A stretch of DNA of 64,000 bases from Amaranthus tricolor. Lineage: Eukaryota; Streptophyta; Magnoliopsida; Caryophyllales; Amaranthaceae. Location: the NCBI RefSeq assembly GCF_026212465.1, contig NC_080056.1, forward strand, positions 17,425,606 through 17,489,605, in the 5' to 3' direction. Position 1 is the first letter of the stretch, and the number at the start of each line of letters is the position of its first letter. The translations under genes were made by a program, and so were the position numbers. The notes under the pieces were generated by a model that worked only from the letters and a program-made list of their open reading frames with translations, did no database searches and was not told where the DNA came from. This document shows positions 22,410 to 33,928 of the stretch, piece after piece.

Positions 22410-23673
22410 AGAGTGCCCCAAAAGTATAATTGTTTTGACGAAAAAATCTCTAAACTGGATATGACTTTAATATAACAATGTAAAGTTTAAATGATCAAAA
22501 TAAAATCATGTTGATCATAATTTTTATATTATCATGAATCCATAAATAAATATCACATAACGAGAGAGTTAGAAAATTTGTACCATCTTCCTCCAAAGGT
22601 GGTGCTAAACCAAGTAAGAGAATAATAATAGGAAAATAAGAACTTAAAGAAATAAGCTCCAAAAGAGAAAGTCTTTAAGGCTCCAAGCGTCAAAGAAGTA
22701 GATCTTCAAATACCCCAAAGAAAATGGTATCCAAGTTCCAAAAGATAATACTTGACTTTTCAAAAGTTGATGATTATTGGCTTAAGAAGTGATCAGATCA
22801 AGCTCCATCTTTCATTTGATTCTTCAACTAATAAAAAGGCTATAAAGTTAGTAAGATGTTAATGAAGTGAAGATATAAGAAAGAATGGTAGAAAGATTTG
22901 ATGATGGGGATGCAAGTGATCTCATGAATAAGGAGGGGTATTTATAATGGGTTTTGGGCAACTTTTTAGTTCATAAGATTGTATGAAAAAGAGTGTTAGG
23001 AGTATTTTAGAAGGTTAACCTGTGTAAGTGAATTAGAGTGTGTAAGTTAATGTGTAAGAGTTGGAGTGTGTAAGTAGATGTGTAAAGGTTTGGAATATAG
23101 AAGAAGGTTAACTTGTGTAAGGAAATGGTGATAGCTTGTGTAAGTGATGAACATTATGGATTGATGTAGAAAGGATTTTGGTTCATCAAATTTTTGTTCT
23201 AATTTATATTAGTGAAATGTTTTAAATTAATGGGAAAGTATGATTAAGGTATGATTATGAAAATATGATAGTTCACTTAGAAAATTTTGGTTAAAACTAT
23301 ACTTAAAGTTAATAAGAAAAATATAGTTAATTTTTAGGTATAAAATAATTGAATCAAAGTTGTAAGGTTAAAATGATAAGTAGTAAAGTTAGTTTAAAGA
23401 AACGAAATTAAAACGTAACGTTTTAATAAAACCGTAAGTATAATATAAAAATTTACTTTTCGTAGTATAAAATAATAAAATAAGATTTTAGTGCTTATAT
23501 TTAAGAAAATCTATTTTTTTAAAAGTTTAATATTTGGAAGAAATTACAAAATCGGAATAAGGTTTAGGAATTAAAGGTGATTTGGATTAGATAACCAAAT
23601 GATTAGGAATTCGAAAAAAAATTTTAGAATAATTAATCGGAAGATTAAGATGAAGAAATTTGAGCCTGTTACA
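22410..23673 (-). mobile_element. LTR fragment or solo LTR, minus orientation
   Basis: The right edge reads ...GCCTGTTACA at 23664-23673, so on the minus strand the block begins TGTAACAGGC, a typical plant gypsy LTR start. A TATA box on the same strand is at 22939-22948. The A/T-rich 22970-23660 would be U3, and 22420-22930 R plus U5. MULE coding sequence resumes directly at 23674. It is not the missing 3' LTR of the Tat-type element: orientation and sequence differ. The left limit is uncertain. Confidence 0.5.
22939..22948 (-). promoter_or_regulatory. TATA box of minus-strand LTR fragment
   Basis: On the minus strand CATTATAAATACC precedes CCTCCTTATTCATGAG, a spacing and context typical of an LTR promoter. 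Confidence 0.45.
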
Positions 23674-24258
23674 TCATGTCCAACTAATTAGTAACAATTT
23701 ACCTTCACAATTTCAATTTGATAGAGAAATGAATGAAATAAAGAAGATTTTTGTTGAAGCATATAAATATCTAGTTGCTATCCTACAAAACACTGGTCTA
23801 GGCATGCTTTTTCTATTAGGAGTAAATCTGGGATGTTGTTAAACAATTGTTGTGAGACATTCAATAATGTGTTAGTAGAAGCAAGGGGGAAGCCTAAAAT
23901 TTCTCTAATGGAGTGGATTAGGTGATATGTGATGCAAAAAAGTGCAGCTAAAAGGGAAAAGAAAGAAGGAAGCTGATGAAGGAAAAGGTGGTAAGAAGCC
24001 TGCATGTGCTGTTAGAGAATTCAAGCAACGGAGATGTGGTAATTGTGGCAACCTAGGTCACTAGAAAAAAGGCTGCAAGAATCCACCCAAACCACCGCCA
24101 ACAAAGAACAAATCAAAGGGTGGAGGCCTAAAAAGGGACCTTCTTCTACTCAACAGTTTACAACAAATGATGTGCCTAGCTCCAGTAGTCAACAACAAAT
24201 GCAAACTGCAACAATTGCATCTGCTTCATGTGTAATGGATCAAATTAGTCAAATATAG
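23674..24258 (+). pseudogene. MULE transposase, C-terminal part with zinc knuckle
   Basis: Coding begins abruptly after the LTR fragment: QFQFDREMNEIKKIFVEAYKYLVAI, then with a frame change WSRHAFSIRSKSGMLLNNCCETFNNVLVEARGKP..LMEWIR. This matches the C-terminal region of plant MULE transposases (conserved N-N-x-C-E-x-F-N and E-x-I-R). After a TAG and a frameshift the C-terminal zinc knuckle RRCGNCGNLGH-x-KKGC is at 24028-24075, followed by a Ser/Gln-rich tail and a stop at 24256-24258. The DDE core is missing, apparently removed together with sequence left of the LTR fragment. Confidence 0.78.
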
Positions 24259-24510
24259 AGCTTACTTTAAATATTAAAAGTAAGAAATTAGGTGTTGAAT
24301 GTACTGTGTTTTATTTTGTTTTATATTGTATGTAAGCAAATCAGTATATGAACTGAGAATGTACTATGTTGAATTAATAACTGTGTTGAATGAATGTACT
24401 GAATTTAATTAGTGCTGAGAACTGAGTAACTGAGTGCAGCATTACATACAAAAGAACTGAGAATAAGTGCAGTATATGAACTGAGTCCAGCAAATCAGTG
24501 ATGTGTATAT

Positions 24511-24645
24511 AAAATTATTGTATGTAAGCAAATGGATCTGTGTTGATCCTTGAATTAGTGTGTATCATTGTTTAAGATCAGTGCTATGTATGTAAAATTG
24601 TTGTATGTAAGCAAATGGATCTGTGTTGATCCTTGAATCAGCGTG
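24511..24645. repeat. 83-bp tandem repeat split by copia A
   Basis: A unit starting AAAATT(A/G)TTGTATGTAAGC occurs at 24511 and 24594 (spacing 83). The second copy is cut at 24645 by the retrotransposon and continues at 35116 with TATCATTGTTTAAGATTAGT. A third, diverged start is near 35176. It lies in the 3' non-coding part of the MULE. Confidence 0.82.
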
Positions 24646-25895
24646 TGTAGGAATGCTAATGGATGATCGAATGCAACAAGAGGGGGGGTGAATTGTTGTG
24701 TAGTAGGTTTAAGATTTTTGCCTCTAATTTTTGCGGAATTGTATCAAGTAAAGAACAAAACTTAAACTCAAAAACGAAAAGATAAATAATAAAGGAGACA
24801 AAGATTTTACGTGGAAACCTTCTTGGCCTAATAAGAAGGAAAAACCACGACCCCCCGGGATTTCAAAATTCTCACTATCTTAAGGCAATCAATTACAATT
24901 ACACAAAACAATGTTTGCTTCACTTGAAGCTTCTCAATTCTCTAAATGCTTCACTCAAAGCTTCTCTACTTAGTCCTACTTCTCTTCTATTTTCTTTCTC
25001 TCCTTCTCTTTCTCTTCTCTTGATTCTATTCTCTATTCCCTTAGACTTCCCATAAGTCTAATTACAACAAAACACTCAATTACCCTTTACAAGGCCAATT
25101 CTCATGAAGATTAAAATTAAGTAGTTGCTCAAGAAAAATATAATGAATTGATTGGCATTCAAAAACAAAAAATATTTTTCTTTGAATGATCTCCCTTATA
25201 TGGACACTCTCTATTCATATCCGCTTAACCGTAGCTTCCCTCTTTTATAAAGGGAACAGCCGTGAGTGCACTCAGCCCACGTTCTCCATGAGATGCACTT
25301 ATCCCACGACTTCCATAAACTTACTTGCTCCCAAAGAAAGTGGGAAGTTAGTTGAAAGTAGGAGTGGAACATAACTGCTGTACGGTTAATATTACATGGG
25401 TTAAAGGAAGATCCTAAAATGTAGGAGACTAATTCAAAGTAGAGAACAAGTCTCTTGGATGTTCGAGTTTATAGGAGATAAACAAATGAATTAGTCTTCT
25501 CCATGTTTTTAGGCGTATTAAAAATATTTTGCCAATTAATAAATAAATTTAATTAAGAAACTAATTAAATTTTAACCTTTTACATTAACTAAAAACAGAA
25601 AACATAATTTTCTTAACTTCCAGTCAATGTCTTCTTCAGACCTGTATCGTGGGGAACAACGCACTGTCTCCATCTACAACTTTCGTCAGGACTTCAACTC
25701 TAGGAATAGTAAACTGACTTCTAAAGCAATTGCCCAACTTCTTGGATATTTGAGACATGTACAACTTCCACGAATCAAGTCATAGGCTTTATCAACGATT
25801 CAAATTAAACCGGATATATACCTACAAAACAATCTCTAAAAATATGTTTGTTTATTTAAGAGTGAAGTCATCATCAAAACCTTAAGAGGCCAACA
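24646..25895 (-). repeat. Copia A 3' LTR (left copy, 1250 bp)
   Basis: Bounded by TGTAGG and CCAACA. It carries a G-run (AGAGGGGGGGTG) 40 bp inside the left edge, a CT-rich tract at 24955-25030, and a TATA box on the minus strand at 25242-25252. Compared with the other LTR it has about 60 extra bases near 24900-24965 and scattered single-base differences. Confidence 0.92.
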
Positions 25896-25909
25896 AATTC
25901 TCCCTTTTT
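25896..25909 (-). promoter_or_regulatory. Polypurine tract, copia A
   Basis: Directly next to the 3' LTR the minus strand reads AAAAAGGGAGAATT, the purine run expected to prime second-strand synthesis. Confidence 0.8.
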
Positions 25910-26701
25910 GATGAAGACAAACTTTATAAACAAACTTAAGTAGAATAGAGTAAAACAAAATTCTTAGAGCATACTAGAGATTAAAGCAACTCTAAATAAC
26001 TTATCAAATCAACTCGTTACAATATAATTTACCAAGCATTCACAATAAAACAGTTTACTCCATAATATCAAATATTTTTCAAAACTAATTAATCTAAAAC
26101 TTAAATGAAATAAACTAAAATAAACTAAAATAAATAACTAAACTGACATAATAAAACTAACATAATAAAACTAACACACATCAACTAACATAATTAAACT
26201 AACACACATTGATAAATAATTTCAATCAGAAACATTTTGAGAACAAATGCACAAGAAAAATAAATATCCTCAAAAACTTAGCAACACAACAGATGATCAC
26301 TAAAAATCACTAAACATAGCATACACATTATCAATCAATAAGAATCAATATAAATCAACCAAGATATGTAACTGTGTATTCACTTCTCCTCTTAAGTTTG
26401 TGCATAGTCTTCCCCCTTTTGTCATCAATCAAAAAGAATTGGGAGTTATCAAAACTCAGCACAAACCAAATAGATTTGTTAGTGATGAAAACAAGAAACA
26501 ATAATGAAAGCAAGCACCATAAAAGTAATCAAAACTGCAAATAGTCAATTGTCACAGACCATGAAAATAAAAACAAAGAAAGAAAAGTAGCAATTGTTCA
26601 AAGGTACATCAACAATGTACCCCAGATGGTACAAAAATAGAAAGAGAAATTGTTTGATAAGTGTCACAACTACCAAATCATTAAAATTATGAGGAGAGGG
26701 A
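25910..26701. other. Copia A spacer between ORF3 and 3' LTR
   Basis: About 800 bp of A-rich DNA with repeated AACTAACATAATAAAACTAA motifs near 26150-26215, and a second pyrimidine run on this strand (CTTCCCCCTTTTGTCATC at 26408), which on the minus strand is a purine-rich PPT-like tract. Sireviruses are known for several polypurine tracts upstream of the 3' LTR. No gene is seen. Confidence 0.55.
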
Positions 26702-28378
26702 TCAAGGGTCGGTCTCTTCTTCATCAATGTACTTAGTCTGCACTTCCACTGTGTCCAGCTTGGTACCAAGACGTTGTTCCATTTGGTTTAGCTGAGCCAC
26801 AATTGAAGCAAGCGAGACACGAGTTTCATCTTGAAAGGCAGTGAATTGAGACTGTAGATCAAGGAGCTTGGAGAGAATGGTATGTAAGGAAACTGCAGGA
26901 ATAGAGTCAAAGTTACTACAGCCAATATTAGGTGAAGTGTGTGATTGTGGTGGTGGTGTAAACCGTATTGGTGATGGAGGTGGTGATGGAATTTGATGTG
27001 GTGGTGAATTGGCTTGCTTGGGAGAGGAAGGTTCATTAGGTGTCGGCTCAGGTATGTTGTCAGATGGTGTTTCATCAACCACAGTAGCCTTGCGCTTTGA
27101 GGCCAACCTCCTACTCTTCCTTTGCATTGACTTAGCCTTTTTCCTCATAGCCAACACAATCTCTTCATCACTGGAATCACTGCAGAGATTGTGAGGAACA
27201 TTTTCATTCAAGGCTTCTTTTTGCTTATCTTTTTCCCCCTTACTTGCAGCTCCATCCTGTTCCTCTTTCTCAGATTTTTCAGTATGTTCAGAGAGAACAG
27301 GATCTTGTTCCTTTTCTCCCTCATTCTCCTTGTCCTCCTTTTCCTCCTTTTCTTCTTCGACTTCTTCAGCCCCTTCTTCTTCAGATTCAACTTCTACAAC
27401 CCCCTCATGCATTAATATTCCCTCATCATTCAATTTCAAATGCAAATTTTGCAAACATTTAGCACCAATTTTCATATTGGGACCCATTGGGAACTACAAC
27501 CCTTCCAATGGTACCTCAAATTTTCTAAAAATCCAGGCTAGCAACCCTCCATAACCAATGAAACTTTTCTTTTCAATGCAATCTGATAAATGAGAGATCA
27601 TCAATGAAGGAAAATTTATTTTAATGTGTTTTTCCATGCAGTAAATTAAAGTGGCGTCACGCAAACTCACTTGACTACGTTTTGAGTTTCGTGGTAAAAT
27701 GAATCTGCGAGCAACATTGTACAACAACTTATGCATAAGAGAAAGAACATTGTGACTAATTTTCCCTTTTTGATCAACTCCTAAAAATTTTAGAATTGTT
27801 CGTTCATTGATACCAGAAAATGAAATCTTCGACCCAATATAATATGTATCAAAACCAACATTGGGAACATTAAACCATTCCCCTAATAAAGCACTGTTAA
27901 ATTCAATTTTAACAGTTTTAACAACACTAGAACACATCCCACCATCATTTGAGAAATTTAAAATAAATTCTCTCATTAGGTTTGGAAAAATTGAATTGCA
28001 ACTGAAATTTGACATTAATGATTCCCATTCTTGAAAACTCAAAATGTCATGCAATCTTGGAAAGTTAGTAGAATCATACCAATATTTATCCAACCCGAAT
28101 CCTACTGTCATCTCCTTTGAAACCTCTTCAGCACTGTTTGGATCAACATGCTTTGAGCGCTTAACTACTCTGGAAGATGAACCACCTGTTGAAATCTTTC
28201 TTTTGGTACTTCTGGGTTCAGTGGAGTGTTTTGGTGATTCTTGTGTGGTTTCAGTTGGTGTGGGTGGTGCATACTGCAGTAATGGTGGTGGAAGAACTAC
28301 TCTTAGTGGTTTTGGTTGGTCGGGTATACAGGATTTGGTAGTTTTCTTGCCTGATTTAGATGATTTGGGGGTTTTCAT
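26702..28378 (-). CDS. Copia A ORF3 (putative plant transposon protein, env-position ORF), one stop
   Basis: It starts at ATG 28378, about 520 bp after pol, and ends at 26702; a single TAG near 27490 divides it (LEGL-stop-FPMGPN, where copies B and C have His). Layout: basic, proline-rich N-terminus (KTPKSSKSGKKTTKS); a globular core of about 220 residues (EEVSKEMTVGFGLDKYWYDS, NLMREFILNFS, GEWFNVPNVGFDTYY, KLLYNVARRFILPRN); a Glu/Lys-rich acidic run; a Pro/His-rich run; and a C-terminal heptad helix (LNQMEQRLGTKLDTVEVQT). I see no signal peptide or hydrophobic membrane segment. Position matches the env-like ORF of Sireviruses. The core resembles the family annotated as putative plant transposon protein, from memory. 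Function unknown. Confidence 0.85.
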
Positions 28379-28897
28379 TTTTTGAATTGTTTTGAAGGTT
28401 TTGAGAGAAGGAAGAAGGACGGTTTCTTGAGTGAGGAATTGAGAGAAGGTTTGGGAAGGTAGAGTGTAATGACGTAAAGGAGGGGGTTTTAAATGATTGA
28501 AGTGACGGTTACTCCTCCAAGTCCCATCACTTTATTGCTCTTTGCATTGCTTGAGTGAAGAAAATCGTTCTCCCAAAAATTTTAGTTTAAGTTGGCCGAA
28601 AAAAAATAAAAATAAAAAATGACATATGAATAAATTATGAAATATGAGTATTAAAATAAAACAAGAAGAAAAAGGATAGGAAAATGATGAATTAAAAAAA
28701 ATTATAAGGAAAATAATGAACATATTGCATTGGTCTGATCAAATTAACAACATGCAAATAAGAAAACATTCATAGTACAAGCTTTATTACGTGTTTACTT
28801 GATCCATGCAATAATTGATTTTCAATCAAGATATTGAGATTGATTCCTGACCTTTTCATTCTCATGATGCTTCAATGGGAAATATATGCAACTAACT
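28379..28897. other. Copia A spacer between pol and ORF3
   Basis: About 520 bp of non-coding DNA. The part nearest ORF3 (28380-28540) is G-rich on the plus strand; the rest is AT-rich. It could hold a splice acceptor or internal promoter for ORF3, but no convincing site is visible. Confidence 0.4.
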
Positions 28898-31800
28898 TTA
28901 GTGGAGCTTGATCATACCAAGTTCCAATATCATCTTTTCATATTGTTCCCTAGGAAGTGGTTTGGTCAGAATATCTGCAACTTGTTCATTTGTGTTAACA
29001 TGCTTTAATATAATATTTTTGTGTTCTACGTTATCCTTAAGAAAATGATGTCTAATATGTATATGTTTAGCACGAGAATGATGCACTGGATCTTTGGATA
29101 TACATATGGCACTGGTATTATCACAATAAATAGGAATGCATTCAACTTTAATACCAAAATCTCTTAGTTGCTGTTTTATCCAAAGCATTTGGGAACAGCA
29201 AGCTTCTGCTGCTACGTATTCAGCTTCGGCAGTGGATAATGCAACAGTATTTTGCTTCTTGGAACTCCATGAAACTAAACATGAGCCAAGAAATTGTACC
29301 ATACCTGATGTACTTTTTCTATTTACAAGATCACCTGCATAATCTACATCACTAAAACCTTTTAAATCATAAACATCACTTTTAGGATAAAATAAGGACA
29401 AGTCGTCTGTTCCCTTCAAATATCTTAAAATTCGTTTGACTGCCGTGAGATGTGATTCTTTAGGATTTGATTGAAATCTAGCACATAAACCAACACTAAA
29501 GGAAATATCAGGTCTACTTGCAGTTAGATATAATAAAGAACCTATCATTCCTCGATACATTGTTTGATCTACGTTAGTTCCTTTTAGGTCTTCATCTAAT
29601 CTAACATTTGTAGCCATGGGTGTATGGTTGGTTTTAGCATTCGTTAGACCATATTTCTTTAGAAGTTCTTTTATATATTTTTGTTGATGAATGAAGATAC
29701 CATTTTCGGTTTGTTTAATTTGTAACCCAAGGAAATTTAGTTCTCCCATCATGCTCATTTCAAATTCTGTGCCCATTAGGTTAGCAAATTCTTTACATAA
29801 TAAATCATTAACAGCACCAAAAATAATATCATCAACATAAATTTGGACAACCAAAATATTAGAACCTTTATTCTTAAAGAACAAGGTTTTGTCGATTTTT
29901 CCTCTTACAAAGTCATTTTGAATCAAAAACTTTGAAAGTCTTTCATACCATTGTCTAGGAGCTTGCTTCAAGCCATATAGGGCTTTATCAAGCTTATAGA
30001 CATGATCAGGACAAGAGGTATTTTCAAAACCTGGGGGTTGTTTAACAAAAACTTCTTCATCAAGAAAGCCATTTAAAAAAGCACATTTCACATCCATTTG
30101 ATATAATTTAAAATTCATGAATGCAGCAAAATAAATTAAAATTCTAATAGCCTCTAACCTTGCTACCGGAGCAAATGTCTCGGTATAATCAATACCTTCT
30201 TGTTGATTGTACCCTTTGACCACGAGTCTTGCTTTGTTTCTTACAATTATTCCATGCTCATCTAGCTTATTCCGAAATACCCATTTCAAACCAATTACCT
30301 TCTTGCCTTTTTGTTTGGGTTCTAAGTGCCACACTTTATTTCTTTCAAATTCATTTAATTCATCTTGCATGGCTACTATCCATTCGGAATCCTTTAGAGC
30401 TTCTTCGTGATTTTTGGGTTCAAGTGATGATAGGAACGCAAAGTGTGCACAAAAGTTTCTCAGTTGGGATCTGGTTTGTGTTCCTTTATTCATATCACTT
30501 ATAATCAGATCAAGAGGATGATAACTTTGGTATTTCCAAGGTTTAGGCACAAATTCTCTGGAGGGAACAGTAGCATGTTCTGTTTCAGCATCTGGATTTG
30601 CATTTTGTTCAGCTACTGGATCATCTTGCTCAGCTGCGGGAACAGCTGGATTGGGAACAGTCTGCTGGTCCTGTTGTTTTGGCAGTTCCTGGATTTGGTC
30701 AGTTTCTTCTGCCTCTTCTTGTGTAGACTGTTCACTTGCTGTTCCATGATCTTGCACTTTAATTCCTTCATCATCATCTTCCAAGTTTGCAAGACCTATT
30801 TTAATATTACTTGTTTCCTGTTCACTTGTTGAAAAGTTAGTTTCATCAAAAATTATGTGAACAGATTCCTCTACACACATTGTTCTCTTATTATAAACTC
30901 TGTAAGCTTTGCTATGTGATGAATAACCGAGAAATACTGCTTCATCACTTCTTTCATCAAACTTACCTATATTTCGTTTTCCATTCACATGAACAAAACA
31001 TTTGCATCCAAATACACGAAAATAGGAAATATTTGGTTTAACACCTTTGAGTAATTCATAGGGTGTTTTAGAAGTGATTGGCCTTATTAGTACACGATTC
31101 AATATGTAACATGCAGTATTGACGGCTTCTGCCCAAAAATTCCTAGGTAGACCACTAGCAATCAACACGGTCCTAGCCATTTCTTCTAAGGTCCTATTTT
31201 TCCTTTCTACCACTCCATTTTGTTGTGGTGTTCTAGGTGCGGAAAAATTGTGATTTATGCCATGTTCATTGCAATAATTCATGAAGTTTGAATTTTCAAA
31301 TTCTTTCCCATGATCAGACCTTATGTGAACGATTTGATTATTGGTAGATTTTTGTATTTTATTAGCAAAAGAAACAAACTCATCAAAAGCTTCATCTTTG
31401 CTTACCAAAAATAAGGTCCAAGTAAATCTACTAAAATCATCAACTATGACAAACACATATCTTTTGCCACTACGACTTTGTGTTCTCATAGGTCCACATA
31501 AATCCATATGAATTAATTATAATGGTCTAGTGGTAGTCACAACGTTCTTTGATTTAAAGGATGACCGCACTTGTTTTCCTTTAGCACAAGGATCACAAAC
31601 TTCATTTTTAAGGAATTTTATTGCAGGTAATCCTCTTACTAGGTCTTTTGATCTTAATGTGTTAATCAATGAATAACTAGCATGACCTAGACGTTTGTGC
31701 CAAAGAAGTGGGTCTTCTTCAATAACACTTAAACACGTTAGACTGTTTCTGGGAACAGTGTCCAGGTCCACCACATAGGTGTTCCCTTTTCTGATTCCCT

Positions 31801-32125
31801 CCAGCACAGGGTCTCCTGTACTGTTCCTAGAAATTATGCATCGTTCAGAAGTAAACTTAACAGAGTTACCTTTGTCGCAAAATTGAGAAATACTTAACAA
31901 ATTGTGTTTTAAATTCTCGACTAAAAATACGTTATCGATGGCATGGGAACTAGACCTTCCAACCTTTCCTTTGGCAATTATCTCACCCTTCATGTTGTCA
32001 CCGAAGGTTACTGTTCCCCCATCATAGGCTTCAAGTGAGAGAAATTTAGATTTGTCACCCGTCATATGCTTGGAACACCCACTGTCGAGATACCATGAGT
32101 TGTTCCCCCTCACTTGAACATGCAA
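28898..32125 (-). CDS. pol: Copia A Pol: protease, integrase, RT, RNase H (one stop)
   Basis: In order: protease with [13 protein letters not shown] (active-site D-S-G) at 32085; integrase zinc module ([11 protein letters not shown] ... CDPCAKGKQ); integrase core ([37 protein letters not shown]); RT ([43 protein letters not shown], catalytic YVDD at about 29842-29853); RNase H ([35 protein letters not shown]); ending LGMIKLH. A TAA at 31517-31519 splits it where copy-to-copy alignment suggests Gln. One residue is missing in RT: NFLGLQ here against NFFLGLQ in copia B. Expressed as Gag-Pol, it needs read-through of the TAG after gag, and the TAA would block integrase and RT in this copy. Confidence 0.9.
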
Positions 32126-32131
32126 AGCAAA

Positions 32132-33859
32132 CTAATGGTTAGGTACAAGAACCCATTCATCCTTGGGTTCCTTGTCGACAATACTTGAATCACATTTCTT
32201 AATCCATATTCGTTCGACATAATTTTTATTTGCTTTGATATGCTGTTCCTTCTTTATACATTGATGTTTCAGGTGTCCTTCTTTACTTTTGATTTTAGCA
32301 TTTAGAATCCATTTGGGAATTTCATTGAATTTCCCTTTTCCTCTTAAGTTTATTTTATTTTTCAAATTTTCATTTTCAATTTCGTAGGATTCTAATTTTG
32401 ATTTCAACTTTTGAAATTCAGTGTTAACCATGTGAGTAGATATATTGTTTGCATCTTTACTTAATCCTAACAATCTGTTTTGATTCATTTCGATACTAAG
32501 GAAAATAAATTCTTGTTTCAATTTCTCAATTTTCTCTTTCAAAACAACATTCTGATCTAGCAAATTAAAAAATCTGCTTTGTACATCTATTCTAAATGAA
32601 TTTAGATAGGATACATGATCCTTGTTTGAGTTGAGGTCTTTCTCGATTTGGAGACACTTGGTATTCTGTTTTTCTAATTTCTCTTGTGTCTCCAAGAGCA
32701 ACTTAATTAATTTATTCTTACTGAGTTTAGACAGTTGTTTAAGAGATGGACTAGAAGACATTACCTCTTTTTCTTTAGACTCTTCATGAGATGTCATGAG
32801 ACACAGGTTTGCTATTTCTTCTTCCACTGGAGCTTCTGTCTCAGCCTCGCTCTCCGTATCTCCCCAAGCTGCAATCATTGCTTTTCTAAAATCAGTTTTG
32901 AAGTTTCCCTTCTTATATTGTCTTCCAACTTCTCTTGCTTTTCCCTTGCCCTTCTCATTTTTCCATTGAGGGCAATCCTTGATGAAGTGTTCAGTGCTCC
33001 CGCATTTGCGGCATTCAAAATTTGTCTTTAAGTTTATAGTTCCCTTTTCTTTATTATTTCTTTGATTTCCATATCTTCTGTTCCTGAAGAATTTTTTGAA
33101 TTTACGTGCCAACAAAGCTGCTTCTTCTTCACCATCTTCTGATTCTTCACTATCATTTGCTGCCAGAGCCAATCCTTTGTTTCGGGAACTGTCAGCGGTT
33201 CCCAAATGCAATTCATGGGTCATTAGAGAACCAGCCAGCTCTTCCAAATTAAACTTGGTGAAATCTTTGGACTCCTGGATGGCAGTGACCTTTGCTCTCC
33301 AGCGTTCGTCTTGAGGAAGACTCCTAAGTACTTTCCTAACTTGTTCATCAACGGGAATGATTCTACCAAGAGAGACTAACTCATTCGTAATGTTTGTGAA
33401 CCTAGTGAACATCTCTTGAATGTTTTCCCTCGGTTCCATGACGAATCTTTCATATTTGGACATTAGCAAGTCAATCTTGGATCTCTTTACTTCACTAGTA
33501 CCTTCATGGGTAACTTCTAGCAGGTCCCAAATCTGCTTGGTAGTTTTGCAACCCATAATACGATTGTGCTCATTTGGACCAAGCCCACAGTGAAGTAACT
33601 TGATAGCAAGAGCGTTCATCTCCATCTTTTGAAAATCTTTTTTTTCATATTCAGTGATTGGTTTTGGAACAACTTCATTGTTGGAGTTGATGGTGGTCAC
33701 CTCAAAGTCTCCAATTTCAATGACTCTCCAAACTTGATAGTTTTCGGCCTTTATGAAGATTTCCATTCTATTTTTCCAGTAAGTATAGAATTTCCCATCG
33801 AACATGGGTGGCCTTTGTGTGGAGTACCCCTCTTCCATGCGCTCGTTCATCTTCAACAT
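32132..33859 (-). CDS. gag: Copia A Gag, long Sirevirus-like form
   Basis: 575 codons from ATG 33859 to TAG at 32132-32134. The N-terminal half is the copia Gag domain (YSTQRPPMFDGKFYTYWKNR near residue 12, ALAIKLLHCGLGPNEHNRI, KRSKIDLLMSKYERFVM). Then comes the CCHC zinc knuckle CRKCGSTEHFIKDC (bases about 32970-33016), which binds element RNA. The C-terminal 200 residues are unlike short copia Gags: a coiled coil (LIKLLLETQEKLEKQNTKCL, KEKIEKLKQEF, KLKSKLESYEIENENLKNK) of the kind reported for Sirevirus Gag. The frame is uninterrupted, and pol continues in the same frame after the single TAG. The start is chosen as the first Met before the conserved domain and just 3' of the primer site; Met4 could also serve. 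Confidence 0.9.
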   Translation of the reverse strand: MLKMNERMEEGYSTQRPPMFDGKFYTYWKNRMEIFIKAENYQVWRVIEIGDFEVTTINSNNEVVPKPITEYEKKDFQKMEMNALAIKLLHCGLGPNEHNRIMGCKTTKQIWDLLEVTHEGTSEVKRSKIDLLMSKYERFVMEPRENIQEMFTRFTNITNELVSLGRIIPVDEQVRKVLRSLPQDERWRAKVTAIQESKDFTKFNLEELAGSLMTHELHLGTADSSRNKGLALAANDSEESEDGEEEAALLARKFKKFFRNRRYGNQRNNKEKGTINLKTNFECRKCGSTEHFIKDCPQWKNEKGKGKAREVGRQYKKGNFKTDFRKAMIAAWGDTESEAETEAPVEEEIANLCLMTSHEESKEKEVMSSSPSLKQLSKLSKNKLIKLLLETQEKLEKQNTKCLQIEKDLNSNKDHVSYLNSFRIDVQSRFFNLLDQNVVLKEKIEKLKQEFIFLSIEMNQNRLLGLSKDANNISTHMVNTEFQKLKSKLESYEIENENLKNKINLRGKGKFNEIPKWILNAKIKSKEGHLKHQCIKKEQHIKANKNYVERIWIKKCDSSIVDKEPKDEWVLVPNH

Positions 33860-33913
33860 CTTTCCAGAGAACAGGATACTGCTCTCAGGGTTTCCTGATT
33901 AAATGAGCAACAA

Positions 33914-33926
33914 GGCTCTGATACCA
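33914..33926 (-). promoter_or_regulatory. Primer-binding site (initiator Met-tRNA), copia A
   Basis: Two bases inside the 5' LTR the minus strand reads TGGTATCAGAGCC, complementary to the 3' end of plant initiator methionine tRNA, the standard copia primer for first-strand synthesis. Confidence 0.92.
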
Positions 33927-33928
33927 AT

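Noticed and set aside
22410..23673. Candidate 3' LTR for the Tat-lineage element
   Set aside because: Its start (TGTAACAGGC) is on the minus strand and no sequence is shared with 14830-15400.
27191..27554. Hydrophobic plus-strand ORFs opposite ORF3 of copia A
   Set aside because: They are reverse readings of the Glu/Lys-rich coding run, not genes.
26702..28378. Calling ORF3 an envelope gene
   Set aside because: The position fits, but no signal peptide, cleavage site or membrane helix is visible, so only the position is env-like.
30207..30832. Plus-strand ORFs opposite copia A pol
   Set aside because: Shadows of the conserved RT and linker coding; the same shadows appear opposite copia B pol.
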